A stretch of DNA of 9,821 nucleotides from Acholeplasmataceae bacterium (GCA_003497445.1 DNNX01000037.1:1-9821), one strand, 5' to 3'. Positions 1 to 7,944 are shown, numbered from the stretch's first letter. The notes: generated from the letters alone by a model not told the origin. Made by a program: numbers and translations.

Positions 1-156
1 AAATTATCGGAGCATGCATCGCGTATGATTGCGATGAAAAATGCGACTGATAATGCAAAAGAAATTGCTTCTAAATTAGAAATTGTATATCACCGCGCAA
101 GACAACAATCAATTACAAGTGAACTCATTGATGTCATCAATGGTTCGAATGTATAG
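1..156 (+). CDS. atpG: ATP synthase F1 gamma subunit, C-terminal end (partial)
   Basis: The first 51 codons in frame 1 are the end of the gamma subunit, the central rotor stalk of the F1 ATP synthase that turns inside the alpha3beta3 ring on the cytoplasmic face of the membrane. The visible residues include SEHASRMIAMKNATDNAKE and the ending RARQQSITSELIDVINGSNV, which is the conserved C-terminal helix of the family (compare ARQ..IT.E..EI..GA). The gene enters from outside the window, so its start is not seen. The TAG stop at 154-156 is itself the first part of the TAGGAGG ribosome binding site of atpD, so the two genes are tightly coupled. Confidence 0.96.
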   Translation, partial: KLSEHASRMIAMKNATDNAKEIASKLEIVYHRARQQSITSELIDVINGSNV

Positions 157-165
157 GAGGACGAC

Positions 166-1563
166 ATGAAAGGAAAAGTCGTACAAGTTATTGGACCAGT
201 TGTAGACGTATATTTTGAAAAAGACTTACCACAAATATATGATGCATTGGTTGCAACATTAAATAAAGAAAAATCCATCACATTAGAAGTTGCCTTACAC
301 TTAGGGGATCATATTGTACGTACCATTGCGTTAGAACCAACAGAAGGTCTTAAAAGAGATGCAGTTGTTGAGGCGACTGGTAAGCCGATTGCAGTACCTG
401 TTGGTGATGCCATATTAGGGCGTATGTTTAATGTTTTAGGTGACCCCATTGATGATCAACCTTTAGATACAAAAAATGTTGAAACAGCACCCATTCACAG
501 AGAAGCACCTAAATTTGAGACATTATCATCAGAAGTTGAGATTTTAGAAACTGGGATTAAAGTCATCGACCTATTAGCACCTTATATTAAAGGTGGAAAA
601 ATTGGTCTTTTTGGTGGTGCTGGAGTAGGTAAAACCGTACTTATCCAAGAACTTATCCATAACATTGCACAAGAATACGATGGTATTTCAGTGTTTGCTG
701 GTGTTGGGGAACGTACAAGAGAAGGGAATGACTTGTATATGGAGATGAAAGACTCTGGGGTACTTAAAAATACCGCACTCGTCTTTGGTCAAATGAATGA
801 GCCACCTGGAGCACGTATGCGTGTCGGCCTCACTGGACTTACAATGGCAGAACATTTTAGAGATAAAAAGAAACAAGATGTATTATTGTTTGTAGATAAC
901 ATATTCCGTTTTATTCAAGCGGGTAGTGAAGTATCTGCCTTATTAGGTAGAATGCCTTCAGCAGTTGGATATCAACCAACACTTGCAACCGATATGGGAC
1001 GTTTACAAGAGCGTATTACATCAACAAAAGATGGCTCAATTACATCGATTCAAGCAGTTTATGTACCTGCAGATGATTATACCGATCCAGCACCTGCTAC
1101 GGTATTCTCGCACTTAGATGCAACAACCAATTTATCACGTAAACTCACTGAGATTGGGATTTATCCTGCAGTCGATCCTCTTGCATCAACATCCCGTGCG
1201 CTTGCACCACATATTGTTGGTGAAGAACACTATGATACTGCAAGAAAAGTTCAAAAAATGATTCAGCGTTATCAAGAATTATTAGATATTATTGCGATAT
1301 TAGGTATGGATGAACTGACAGATGAAGATAAATTAACTGTACATCGTGCAAGACGTCTTCAAATTTTCTTATCTCAAAATATGCATGTTGCCGCACAATT
1401 TACAAACGTTCCTGGTGTATTTGTACCACTAAAAGAAACGATTCGTGGATTTAAAGAAATTATTGAAGGTAAACATGATTATTTACCTGAAGAAGCCTTC
1501 CAAATGGTTGGAACCATTGATGAAGCCATTGAAAAAGCTAAAAAACTACAATCGGAGTCATAA
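166..1563 (+). CDS. atpD: ATP synthase F1 beta subunit
   Basis: This is the catalytic beta subunit of the F-type ATP synthase, which makes ATP from ADP and phosphate at three sites of the F1 head, driven by ion flow through Fo. At 465 residues it has the family's normal length. An N-terminal beta-barrel domain (about 1-75) precedes the nucleotide-binding domain. Visible motifs are the Walker A loop GGAGVGKT (150-157), the catalytic Glu region GERTREGND with E182 and R183, Walker B ending at D244, the ATP synthase signature PAVDPLASTS (334-343), and the DELTDED loop (382-388), equivalent to DELSEED, that meets the gamma subunit. The ATG at 166 sits five bases after the strong GGAGG at 156-160. 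It lies between atpG and atpC as in the usual operon order. No key residue is missing and nothing suggests transfer. Confidence 0.99.
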   Translation: MKGKVVQVIGPVVDVYFEKDLPQIYDALVATLNKEKSITLEVALHLGDHIVRTIALEPTEGLKRDAVVEATGKPIAVPVGDAILGRMFNVLGDPIDDQPLDTKNVETAPIHREAPKFETLSSEVEILETGIKVIDLLAPYIKGGKIGLFGGAGVGKTVLIQELIHNIAQEYDGISVFAGVGERTREGNDLYMEMKDSGVLKNTALVFGQMNEPPGARMRVGLTGLTMAEHFRDKKKQDVLLFVDNIFRFIQAGSEVSALLGRMPSAVGYQPTLATDMGRLQERITSTKDGSITSIQAVYVPADDYTDPAPATVFSHLDATTNLSRKLTEIGIYPAVDPLASTSRALAPHIVGEEHYDTARKVQKMIQRYQELLDIIAILGMDELTDEDKLTVHRARRLQIFLSQNMHVAAQFTNVPGVFVPLKETIRGFKEIIEGKHDYLPEEAFQMVGTIDEAIEKAKKLQSES

Positions 1564-1953
1564 TTGAAAGTTGATATTAAATCTGTCTTTGGCGATCAAT
1601 ACAATCAAGAAGTAGATTATGTAGTGATCACCAATCAAGACGGAGAAGTTGCAATTTTAAAAGATCATATCCCTATCCTTTTATCAATTGAAGAAGGGTA
1701 TATTCGTATGCAATCTGAAACGAACACAACGATATGTTATGTCCTTCAGGGTTTTTTAGAGTTTTCTAATAATACATTGACAGTTGCTGCATATGATATC
1801 AGTGTTTCTCATACACTAGAAACTGCAAAAGAAGCGTTATTGAAAGACAAACATCAAAGAGAACAACTTGCAAAAGAAGAAAACGTTGATTTTTCTAAAC
1901 TTGAACGTGATTTATTCAATCACTTAAAAGATGCGAAAGCTGGAAAAGTATGA
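1564..1953 (+). CDS. atpC: ATP synthase F1 epsilon subunit (TTG start)
   Basis: Epsilon joins gamma to the c-ring in the rotor stalk and, in many bacteria, inhibits ATP hydrolysis. The 129 residues have the two-part family structure: an N-terminal beta-sandwich (about 1-83) with the pattern VDYVVITNQDGEVAILKDHIPIL, and a C-terminal helical part rich in Lys and Glu (about 84-129). The start is TTG directly after the TAA of atpD, with no spacer. GGAG at 1554-1557 lies six bases upstream and no ATG fits, since the homologous N-terminus begins here. The TGA stop overlaps the ATG of the next gene (ATGA at 1950-1953). Sequence conservation is modest, as is normal for epsilon, but motif and position make the call safe. 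Confidence 0.95.
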   Translation: MKVDIKSVFGDQYNQEVDYVVITNQDGEVAILKDHIPILLSIEEGYIRMQSETNTTICYVLQGFLEFSNNTLTVAAYDISVSHTLETAKEALLKDKHQREQLAKEENVDFSKLERDLFNHLKDAKAGKV

Positions 1954-2156
1954 TTGAATATATTCTTTACATGACATCCATGCTCATTTTTTTCTTTATT
2001 AATTTACGTATCTTACAAGCACTTCATATTGAAAATAAATTTGAAAAAATGAAGCTTTGGGAAATCAAAACTGCATATTTTATGATCGCACTTGTGATTG
2101 CACATATACTCAGTGAGATGATACTTAGAATTGCATCATTATCACAGCTTATGTAA
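1950..2156 (+). CDS. DUF1146 (YwzB-like) small membrane protein
   Basis: A 68-residue protein with two hydrophobic segments, about residues 3-24 and 43-62, separated by a charged loop (ENKFEKMKLWEIK). This layout, the size, and the position just after atpC match the DUF1146 family, whose Bacillus member YwzB is also encoded next to the atp operon. The molecular role is unknown; its position suggests some link to the ATP synthase or the membrane, but that is inference. The ATG overlaps the atpC stop by four bases (ATGA), so translational coupling is likely; the Shine-Dalgarno match upstream (TGGAAAAG) is weak. The TAA stop at 2154-2156 runs into the left arm of the terminator that closes the operon. 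Confidence 0.82.
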   Translation: MIEYILYMTSMLIFFFINLRILQALHIENKFEKMKLWEIKTAYFMIALVIAHILSEMILRIASLSQLM

Positions 2157-2179
2157 AAAGCCCATAAAGGGCTTTTTTT
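2155..2179. terminator. Two-way intrinsic terminator between atp operon and yigZ
   Basis: AAAAAGCCC (2155-2163) pairs perfectly with GGGCTTTTT (2169-2177) around the loop ATAAA, followed by a T run to 2179. Read on the other strand, the same hairpin is followed by five or more T, so it can end transcription from both sides. It overlaps the stop codon of the DUF1146 gene (2154-2156) and ends against the stop codon of yigZ (2178-2180), so the two converging genes share one compact terminator. Confidence 0.9.
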
Positions 2180-2762
2180 ATAAATATAATTGTTGAATAA
2201 AAGTGATTTTTTGTATTCCGTATAATTGTTGTTTGATAGTTTTTATATCATGAATTGTTTGGAGTTGAATTAGGACATGATTTGTAAAATGTTCATAAAC
2301 GATATTACCTAAAGATTCCATGTGTCGTTTTATTTTATGATACAGGTTATAAGTGAGTGTAATCTCAAACAATTGATATAACCGTAATGTATCATATGTT
2401 GTATGTTTAAGTGTTTCATAAGCTGTGTCACGGTAGGCTTTTGTAAGTCCTGAAGCACCTAATAATACACCACCAAAATAACGTATCACAACACACAATG
2501 TATGGGTTACTTTTGATTGTATGAGTGCCTCTAAAATGGGTTTTCCTGCGGTATGTTTAGGTTCACCATGATCCTCAAAGCCTTGATGTGTATCATCTAT
2601 GATGTAGCCATAACAAAAATGATGTGCTTTAGGATGTTCTTTTTTTAATTGATGTAGCACAATCAAAATGTCATCTTTATGTGAAATATCAAAGCATTGA
2701 CCAATAAATCTTGATTTAGAAACAATATATTCAATGGGTGGATTGTCTTTCATTCGAATCAT
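2178..2762 (-). CDS. yigZ: YigZ/YvyE (IMPACT, UPF0029) family protein
   Basis: The product resembles the YigZ/IMPACT family, proteins with an N-terminal IMPACT fold and a C-terminal DUF1949 domain; a translation-related or nucleic-acid role has been suggested for the family but its biochemical function is not settled. The IMPACT domain covers about residues 12-125, with the family signature HHFCYGYIIDD, then FEDHGEPKHTAGKPILEAL and VIRYFGGVLLGASGLTKAY; the DUF1949-like part is about 130-190. I place the start at the ATG whose first base is 2762 (194 residues). A GTG six bases upstream is in frame but lies inside the AAAGAGGTG ribosome binding site, so it is unlikely to be used. The gene stands alone, diverging from cca and converging on the atp terminator. 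Confidence 0.92.
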   Translation of the reverse strand: MIRMKDNPPIEYIVSKSRFIGQCFDISHKDDILIVLHQLKKEHPKAHHFCYGYIIDDTHQGFEDHGEPKHTAGKPILEALIQSKVTHTLCVVIRYFGGVLLGASGLTKAYRDTAYETLKHTTYDTLRLYQLFEITLTYNLYHKIKRHMESLGNIVYEHFTNHVLIQLQTIHDIKTIKQQLYGIQKITFIQQLYL

Positions 2763-2765
2763 AGA

Positions 2766-2774
2766 CACCTCTTT
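2766..2774 (-). promoter_or_regulatory. Ribosome binding site deciding the yigZ start
   Basis: On the minus strand AAAGAGGTG ends three bases before the ATG at 2762-2760 (AGAGG core five bases away). The longer frame would begin at the GTG that forms the last bases of this site, which leaves it without a binding site of its own. This supports the ATG. Confidence 0.75.
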
Positions 2775-2836
2775 AAATCTATGTTATCATAGGTAAGGAA
2801 TATAAGTGATGTTTTGTCAGTTAATAAAGGAATGTT

Positions 2837-4000
2837 ATGGGAACCATTCAACACGCAAAAGAAATCATTAAAACTTTAAAATCAGAAGGATATGAAGCAT
2901 ATATAGTCGGTGGTGCTGTAAGAGACCATCTTTTAGGATTAAAACCCGTAGATTTTGATATCACCACAAATGCAAAACCGAATCAAGTGATGGAATTATT
3001 TGATGCACGTGCAACAGGATTTAAATATGGGACCATCACGGTGCTTAAACATCCTTATACATATGAAGTGACAACGTATCGAACGGATGGGCCATCAGAA
3101 GATCAACGTCATCCTGATTATGTTTATTTTGGGACATCTGTTGAAGAAGATGTGATGCGAAGAGATTTTACTATCAATGGGTTACTTATGGATGAACACT
3201 TAAATATCTATGATTATGTTTCAGGACAAGAAGATATCATCAAACGTAGCATTAAAACCATAGGTGATCCGATTTTAAGATTTTCAGAGGATGCACTGCG
3301 AATATTAAGAGCGATTTATTTTCAAGGGAAACTTCATTTTGAAATTGATTTTCATACTTTAGAATCAATGCGTAAAATGGGTGCCTTAATCCTGCAACTA
3401 TCAAATGAACGTATCATCAATGAACTGATTAAAATCATTAAAACCAACCATCAACTTCAAGCATTTGAAACCATGCTTCAACTATCTTTACATCACCATA
3501 TTGTAGGCATTGAAAAAACAGTAGAAACTATTGTTGAAAAGAAAAAATCGATTACCACAGATACATTTTTTACGATTTGCTTTTATTATGATTTAAAAAA
3601 TATGCAAACATGGAAGTTTTCTAATCAACAAAAACATAAATATCAACAAGCAGCAGAACTTTCTAAGTCACACATCAAACTGAATGCAACACATTTATTT
3701 GAATATGGTTTAGAAATTGTCAAGCTTGCAGCCCGCACACAAAGTTATTTATACGGTATTAATTATGCGATGAATAAGTTAGAATATATGTATGCACATT
3801 TACCGATAAAGAGCCATGTGGATTTGAAAATGAAAGCATCAGAGATGATGGCACTATCCCACAGAAAAGCAGGAGCATGGATAAAAGAAGTTCAAGAAGA
3901 TATGGTTAAAAAAATATTAACCCATGAACTTAAAAATGATCGTACAGCATTGTTTATGTATTTTAGAGAAACCTATTTGAAAGGAATACAAAATGAGTGA
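2837..4000 (+). CDS. cca: CCA tRNA nucleotidyltransferase (class II)
   Basis: This enzyme adds or repairs the 3'-terminal CCA of tRNAs from CTP and ATP, without a nucleic-acid template, in the cytoplasm. The 387 residues match the bacterial class II family (B. subtilis Cca has about 400). Visible motifs are GGAVRD (25-30) with LLG next to it, the metal-binding D39-x-D41, the RRDFTING motif (108-115), and EDALRILRA (151-159), the motif that selects the incoming base through Asp and Arg. The C-terminal half is the helical tRNA-binding body. The ATG at 2837 follows AAAGGA (2826-2831) by five bases. The end overlaps yhaM by eight bases. Whether it adds all of CCA or only part cannot be told for certain from sequence; having a single such gene here favours the full CCA activity. 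No clear promoter could be fixed in the 70-base divergent gap upstream. Confidence 0.96.
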   Translation: MGTIQHAKEIIKTLKSEGYEAYIVGGAVRDHLLGLKPVDFDITTNAKPNQVMELFDARATGFKYGTITVLKHPYTYEVTTYRTDGPSEDQRHPDYVYFGTSVEEDVMRRDFTINGLLMDEHLNIYDYVSGQEDIIKRSIKTIGDPILRFSEDALRILRAIYFQGKLHFEIDFHTLESMRKMGALILQLSNERIINELIKIIKTNHQLQAFETMLQLSLHHHIVGIEKTVETIVEKKKSITTDTFFTICFYYDLKNMQTWKFSNQQKHKYQQAAELSKSHIKLNATHLFEYGLEIVKLAARTQSYLYGINYAMNKLEYMYAHLPIKSHVDLKMKASEMMALSHRKAGAWIKEVQEDMVKKILTHELKNDRTALFMYFRETYLKGIQNE

Positions 4001-4913
4001 CACAATGAATCAACCTACTTTTTATGTAGGAAAAGTAGATAATATTAATCGAGGAGAACACTTCAAAAATGTAACCATTAAGTTAGAAGATAAAAAACTC
4101 ATCAATATCAAATTGGATCGTGTGGATGAATCCGCATTGGTTATGGGTCGAATTTATCAATTTGAAGTCGCAATCGAAATGAAAAATGATGTCGATACGT
4201 TTTTTCAATGTGTGCATTATGATGCTATTGAAGACATACTCAAACCTAAAGCAATCGATGCTTTATATGATAACTTTTATGAAGTGGCACCTAAGAAAAT
4301 CTCTGATATTAAAAAAGGCATTGAAGGATATATCGCGCGCATTCAGCATCAAGATTTATCTGCGATCGTGTCTCATATTTACCATACATATCAACATGCA
4401 TTTTATACACATCCTGCAGCAACGAAATTTCATCATGCATATGTTGGAGGATTAAGCTATCATACGTTGACAATGCTCGAAATTGCAGAAAAATTCTTTG
4501 ATATTTATCCTTATCTCAATCAAGATTTGATGATTGCAGGTACCTTACTACATGATATGTCAAAAATAGGAGAAATGACAGGTGTGGATGGTGAATATAC
4601 AACCGAAGGATTACTTATTGGACATCTTGTGATGCAGGCAATTGATATTGATCAGACAGCACGAGCACTTAACGTAAAAGATACAGAAATTGTAATGTTG
4701 TTAAAACACATGATGCTTTCTCATCATGGGTTACCAAATTTTGGTGCAGCAAAAAAACCGCAAATTCCAGAAGCATTATTGCTATGGTATATTGATACCA
4801 TTGATTCCAAATTCACTGTACTGGGTGAAGAATTAGAAAATACAAAAGAAGGTCAATGGACAAACGCACTCAATGTATTAGATAAGATGAAATTTTATAA
4901 GTCCAAACAATAA
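3993..4913 (+). CDS. yhaM: YhaM-type 3'-5' exoribonuclease (OB fold + HD domain)
   Basis: YhaM is a metal-dependent 3'-5' exoribonuclease of Bacillota that trims RNA ends in the cytoplasm. The 306 residues fit the family (about 314). An OB-fold-like nucleic-acid-binding part (about 8-75) is followed by the HD phosphohydrolase domain (about 140-275). The YhaM-like segment FYTHPAATKFHHAYVGGLSYH carries H148 and H157; then come the HD pair H187-D188 in LLHDMSKIGE, H211 in GHLVMQ, SHHG (243-246) and the late Asp in YIDTIDSK (D268/D271). The ATG at 3993 lies inside the end of cca and follows AAAGGA (3980-3985) by seven bases; an in-frame ATG at codon 5 is less well placed. Its overlap with cca puts a tRNA 3'-end builder and a 3'-end trimmer in one transcript. 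Confidence 0.93.
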   Translation: MSDTMNQPTFYVGKVDNINRGEHFKNVTIKLEDKKLINIKLDRVDESALVMGRIYQFEVAIEMKNDVDTFFQCVHYDAIEDILKPKAIDALYDNFYEVAPKKISDIKKGIEGYIARIQHQDLSAIVSHIYHTYQHAFYTHPAATKFHHAYVGGLSYHTLTMLEIAEKFFDIYPYLNQDLMIAGTLLHDMSKIGEMTGVDGEYTTEGLLIGHLVMQAIDIDQTARALNVKDTEIVMLLKHMMLSHHGLPNFGAAKKPQIPEALLLWYIDTIDSKFTVLGEELENTKEGQWTNALNVLDKMKFYKSKQ

Positions 4914-4942
4914 AAAAACATCCGTTTATCGGATGTTTTTTT
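4912..4942. terminator. Two-way intrinsic terminator between yhaM and the lipoprotein gene
   Basis: AAAAAAACATCCG (4912-4924) pairs with CGGATGTTTTTTT (4930-4942) around the loop TTTAT. Seven T follow the GC-containing part on the plus strand and seven on the minus strand, so it serves both converging genes. It starts within the yhaM stop codon (4911-4913) and lies ten bases from the stop of the lipoprotein gene. Confidence 0.93.
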
Positions 4943-4951
4943 CTACGTTCA

Positions 4952-7933
4952 TTATTGATTTAAGACATCAAACCATGTTGCATAAAGTGTTTCATAATTT
5001 GGATCAAATAATGCAACACCAGATAATAAATATTCATTTAACTGACTGTAGTTAATGTCACGGATGATATCAAAACGTGTGTTATTTGCATTGTTTTCAA
5101 ATGATAAATCATCTTCTAATAATCTGAAAATAAGTTCACGCTGCATAAATGTATTTTGATATCTTGTAAGGACGGGTGTTAAATAATTGGTAATCGCTGT
5201 AGATACAACACTTGGTACGGATGGACCTTCATCTGTTAAACTTTGACGCACATAGTATTCTACTTGATTTAACGTAAGTGCATCAGAGCCACCATTTTCT
5301 GGACCTTCATTATATACATTATATGTGACGCCATCTTCTTCGAAAGTGTAACGTTCTTCGGCATCTTTAGTAGCTTCATACATTGCAGATGGTGCATCGC
5401 TTACCGTTGTCGTAACAATGAAGTGCCAACCAAATGAAGATTGGACGTTATCAAGTTGTGTTTCTAAGTCTAAGGCATTGAATGTATAGTCGTCATACAT
5501 ATCAATATAAGGAAGTTCAATTTGATCTTGTGTACCATCACCAACAATAAAGTCATGAAGCTCAATTGCTCTATTATAGAAGACTGGATCTAATGTTGAA
5601 CTATTTGTAACAAAATTAGATTTGTTTGTAATGGCTGAAGAAATATTTTCATATTTTAAATAGAATCCTAATTGACGGTATTTGGCGTAATCTAATTCAA
5701 TTTGTAAATCATAAGGTGCAGTATTAGATCCACGTTCAATACGTCCTGATGAATTAAAGAGTTCAGCAAGTGTTGCAAATGCTTCAGCTTCACTTCTAAA
5801 GTCTCCAATTTGATCGTAAATGTCACCAATGAGTTCTGCAAGTCCTGCTTTAATTTCAGCAACAACAGCAGTTTCTAAAGTATCTAAGTATTCTTGTGGA
5901 TTATCAGGAGAACCATCACCATCCTGATCGAAATAAACAAGCAAGTGTGAAACTCTTGTAGATTTATACGCTTCATATTGTAATTCAGCTAAATCTGTAA
6001 ATGCTTGATAAATGTTTGTAAAATGTGCTTCATAATCTTCTAAGTATTGTGCACGTAATTCTGGATATACATATAATTCTCTAACTGCTTGTTCATTGGA
6101 TGTGACACCAAATGCTAACATTAAGAATTGTTCACGTCCAATAGATGCTGGGAATCCATTAGAAACAAATTGATCTGCAGAAAATTGACGAATGATTTCT
6201 TCAAACTGATCTTCAAAATCTGCATATTCTTCGTCTGTAATGACATAGGTTTCTTGTGTTTCAAAATATTTATTTAAAACAATATCTAATGATAGATTCA
6301 CACCAAAGCGATCAGATAGTCTTTGATATAAGTCATCAACTAAAATATCTGTATTTGATAAAACATCAGTTGAATCTTCAATTAACGCAACAACATTACC
6401 AACTTTATTTGAAGCACTACCGTTGTAATTAAATGTTTGATCAAAGAAAGTTCGAATCACTGGATCGTAAATATTGACTGTTAATTCTTCATAGCGTGCT
6501 TCAACTTGTGTCGTTACATAAGCATCCGTTAATTTGTTATCAATGAGTTCACTTCTTAAACGTTCATAGAGTTCTGTTGCAGTTTCACTGAATATTTCAT
6601 CTTCATCTTCCGTGTCAGGATCATCTACTAAGACATCATCTTGTGAGTCACCATCGTCACTTAATTTGAATATTAAATAGCGAGATGAACCAAATGTTTG
6701 AACTCTTGAAGAATATGGATTTGTTGCATCCTCTTCATCTTGGCGATCTTCTGAAGTTAATGTTGAATAAACATGAGAACGAAGTGTTGTATTGAGTTCA
6801 TTCAACTCATCATAAGTATAAGTCGTTTGAAATTCTGTTGAAATGCCTGTAATTGTACCATCGTTATTGATTTGAATTTGAGTTGCAGGATTTAATAAGT
6901 TATACATTTCAACAAACTTAGCTTTTACGTTATTATCTGGTAAAGCAACATCTGCTGCGCCAGAAGTTCTAGTTGTTGAAATTGAATAACGTGCATAATA
7001 ATCTGCAAATTCTTGAGAACTTAATAAGTTTTGATTTTGAGCTCTTGAAGCTAAAACATCATCTAATAAATCTAAGTCAGTAAGAATGTCTACAACATGT
7101 TGATAGCCTTCAGAAGAAGTATCATCTAAATCAACATATCCAGGATCATTAGGATCAACAATTCTTACGTCCGGTACTTGATACCAATTACCTCTAGCAT
7201 CTGATTTTAAACCAACTTCATATAATGTTGCATTTGCTTCATTTAAGTTAATAAATCTGACAATGAGAACTTCGACATCATATCGCCCTTCTTCATTAGA
7301 TTTGTAGTAAGCAACAACATCAGATTCTTCAACAAATTGTGTAGATTCAGCGTCTTCAACATCTTCTAGAAGTTGATTGTAAGCATAATATCTTTGACCA
7401 ACACGAAGTAAGTATCTATCAAGTAATTCTGGGATGGATTTGTATCCTTCAAACATTGGACTCATATTTACAATCGCTTGATATAAAGCATCACGATCCA
7501 CTGCTGGATCAATTAAGTATAGCGAATCTACATATTGTTCGATACTTCTTAATAATCTTTCTTCGTTACTTTCTAACAAGTTATTAAGTGCATCTAAATC
7601 TGTGTTTTGGAAAATTGCGTTATTGATTGTTTCATCTAAAAATTCATTGAAAAAAACATCATCATTACTAATGAGTTGAGAAACTTCATTCATCGCTTCT
7701 TCAAAAACCACCTCATCAATCATTGTGGAAAGTAAGTCTGCAGATTGAAATCTAAGTTTATCGTAAAGTTCTTTTTCAGTTACAACAATATCTCCATATG
7801 TAACATATGCATCATCGGAAACATTACCGTAAGGAACACTGTTTTGATTGCCACATGCAATCAGTGTAAAAGTGAGCCCTAAAATAAAAATTAGAGTCAT
7901 TACTCGTTTTATATTTTTGTTAGTATTAATCAT
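4952..7933 (-). CDS. Large PrsA-like lipoprotein with two parvulin-type modules
   Basis: A 993-residue, strongly acidic exported lipoprotein, probably an extracytoplasmic folding factor. Residues 1-27 are a lipoprotein signal: K/R-rich start, hydrophobic core, and lipobox LIAC with C27. Residues about 43-426 look like a PrsA/SurA module: VTYGDIVVTEKELYDKL (44-60), a helical stretch, then VEVLIVRF (220-227) and the late FGSSRYLIFKL (414-424). An acidic linker follows (426-446, 13 of 21 residues Asp/Glu). A second module begins near DILVDDLYQRL (529-539), reaches VSHLLVYF (661-668) and ends with SSFGWHFI (832-839), the start and end marks of a parvulin domain with its His residues H663 and H837, but with about 80 extra residues between. 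Module 1 lacks the first His. A Ca-loop-like DQDGDGSPD is at 669-677. PrsA proteins are usually around 300 residues. The start at 7933 is preferred over a frame extending to 8029, because that extension runs across the promoter. Isomerase activity is unproven. Confidence 0.78.
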   Translation of the reverse strand: MINTNKNIKRVMTLIFILGLTFTLIACGNQNSVPYGNVSDDAYVTYGDIVVTEKELYDKLRFQSADLLSTMIDEVVFEEAMNEVSQLISNDDVFFNEFLDETINNAIFQNTDLDALNNLLESNEERLLRSIEQYVDSLYLIDPAVDRDALYQAIVNMSPMFEGYKSIPELLDRYLLRVGQRYYAYNQLLEDVEDAESTQFVEESDVVAYYKSNEEGRYDVEVLIVRFINLNEANATLYEVGLKSDARGNWYQVPDVRIVDPNDPGYVDLDDTSSEGYQHVVDILTDLDLLDDVLASRAQNQNLLSSQEFADYYARYSISTTRTSGAADVALPDNNVKAKFVEMYNLLNPATQIQINNDGTITGISTEFQTTYTYDELNELNTTLRSHVYSTLTSEDRQDEEDATNPYSSRVQTFGSSRYLIFKLSDDGDSQDDVLVDDPDTEDEDEIFSETATELYERLRSELIDNKLTDAYVTTQVEARYEELTVNIYDPVIRTFFDQTFNYNGSASNKVGNVVALIEDSTDVLSNTDILVDDLYQRLSDRFGVNLSLDIVLNKYFETQETYVITDEEYADFEDQFEEIIRQFSADQFVSNGFPASIGREQFLMLAFGVTSNEQAVRELYVYPELRAQYLEDYEAHFTNIYQAFTDLAELQYEAYKSTRVSHLLVYFDQDGDGSPDNPQEYLDTLETAVVAEIKAGLAELIGDIYDQIGDFRSEAEAFATLAELFNSSGRIERGSNTAPYDLQIELDYAKYRQLGFYLKYENISSAITNKSNFVTNSSTLDPVFYNRAIELHDFIVGDGTQDQIELPYIDMYDDYTFNALDLETQLDNVQSSFGWHFIVTTTVSDAPSAMYEATKDAEERYTFEEDGVTYNVYNEGPENGGSDALTLNQVEYYVRQSLTDEGPSVPSVVSTAITNYLTPVLTRYQNTFMQRELIFRLLEDDLSFENNANNTRFDIIRDINYSQLNEYLLSGVALFDPNYETLYATWFDVLNQ

Positions 7934-7944
7934 TATTTTATACA

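Noticed and set aside
90..876. Minus-strand frames of about 62 codons opposite atpG/atpD (90-281 and 688-876)
   Set aside because: They lie opposite strongly conserved ATP synthase coding sequence, have no ribosome binding site of note and no recognisable product.
2766..2768. GTG start for yigZ
   Set aside because: The GTG is part of the AAAGAGGTG ribosome binding site that serves the ATG at 2762.
2779..2792. Inverted repeat CTATG-TTAT-CATAG in the yigZ/cca divergent gap, as an operator
   Set aside because: Five-base arms are expected by chance in AT-rich DNA, and no regulator gene or second copy is nearby. It also contains a possible minus-strand -10 (TATGAT), but without a -35 box.
4186..4455. 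Plus-strand 89-codon frame inside yhaM
   Set aside because: It is a shifted frame of a clear YhaM gene; the translation looks like out-of-frame AT-rich sequence, and the yhaM frame is continuous through it.
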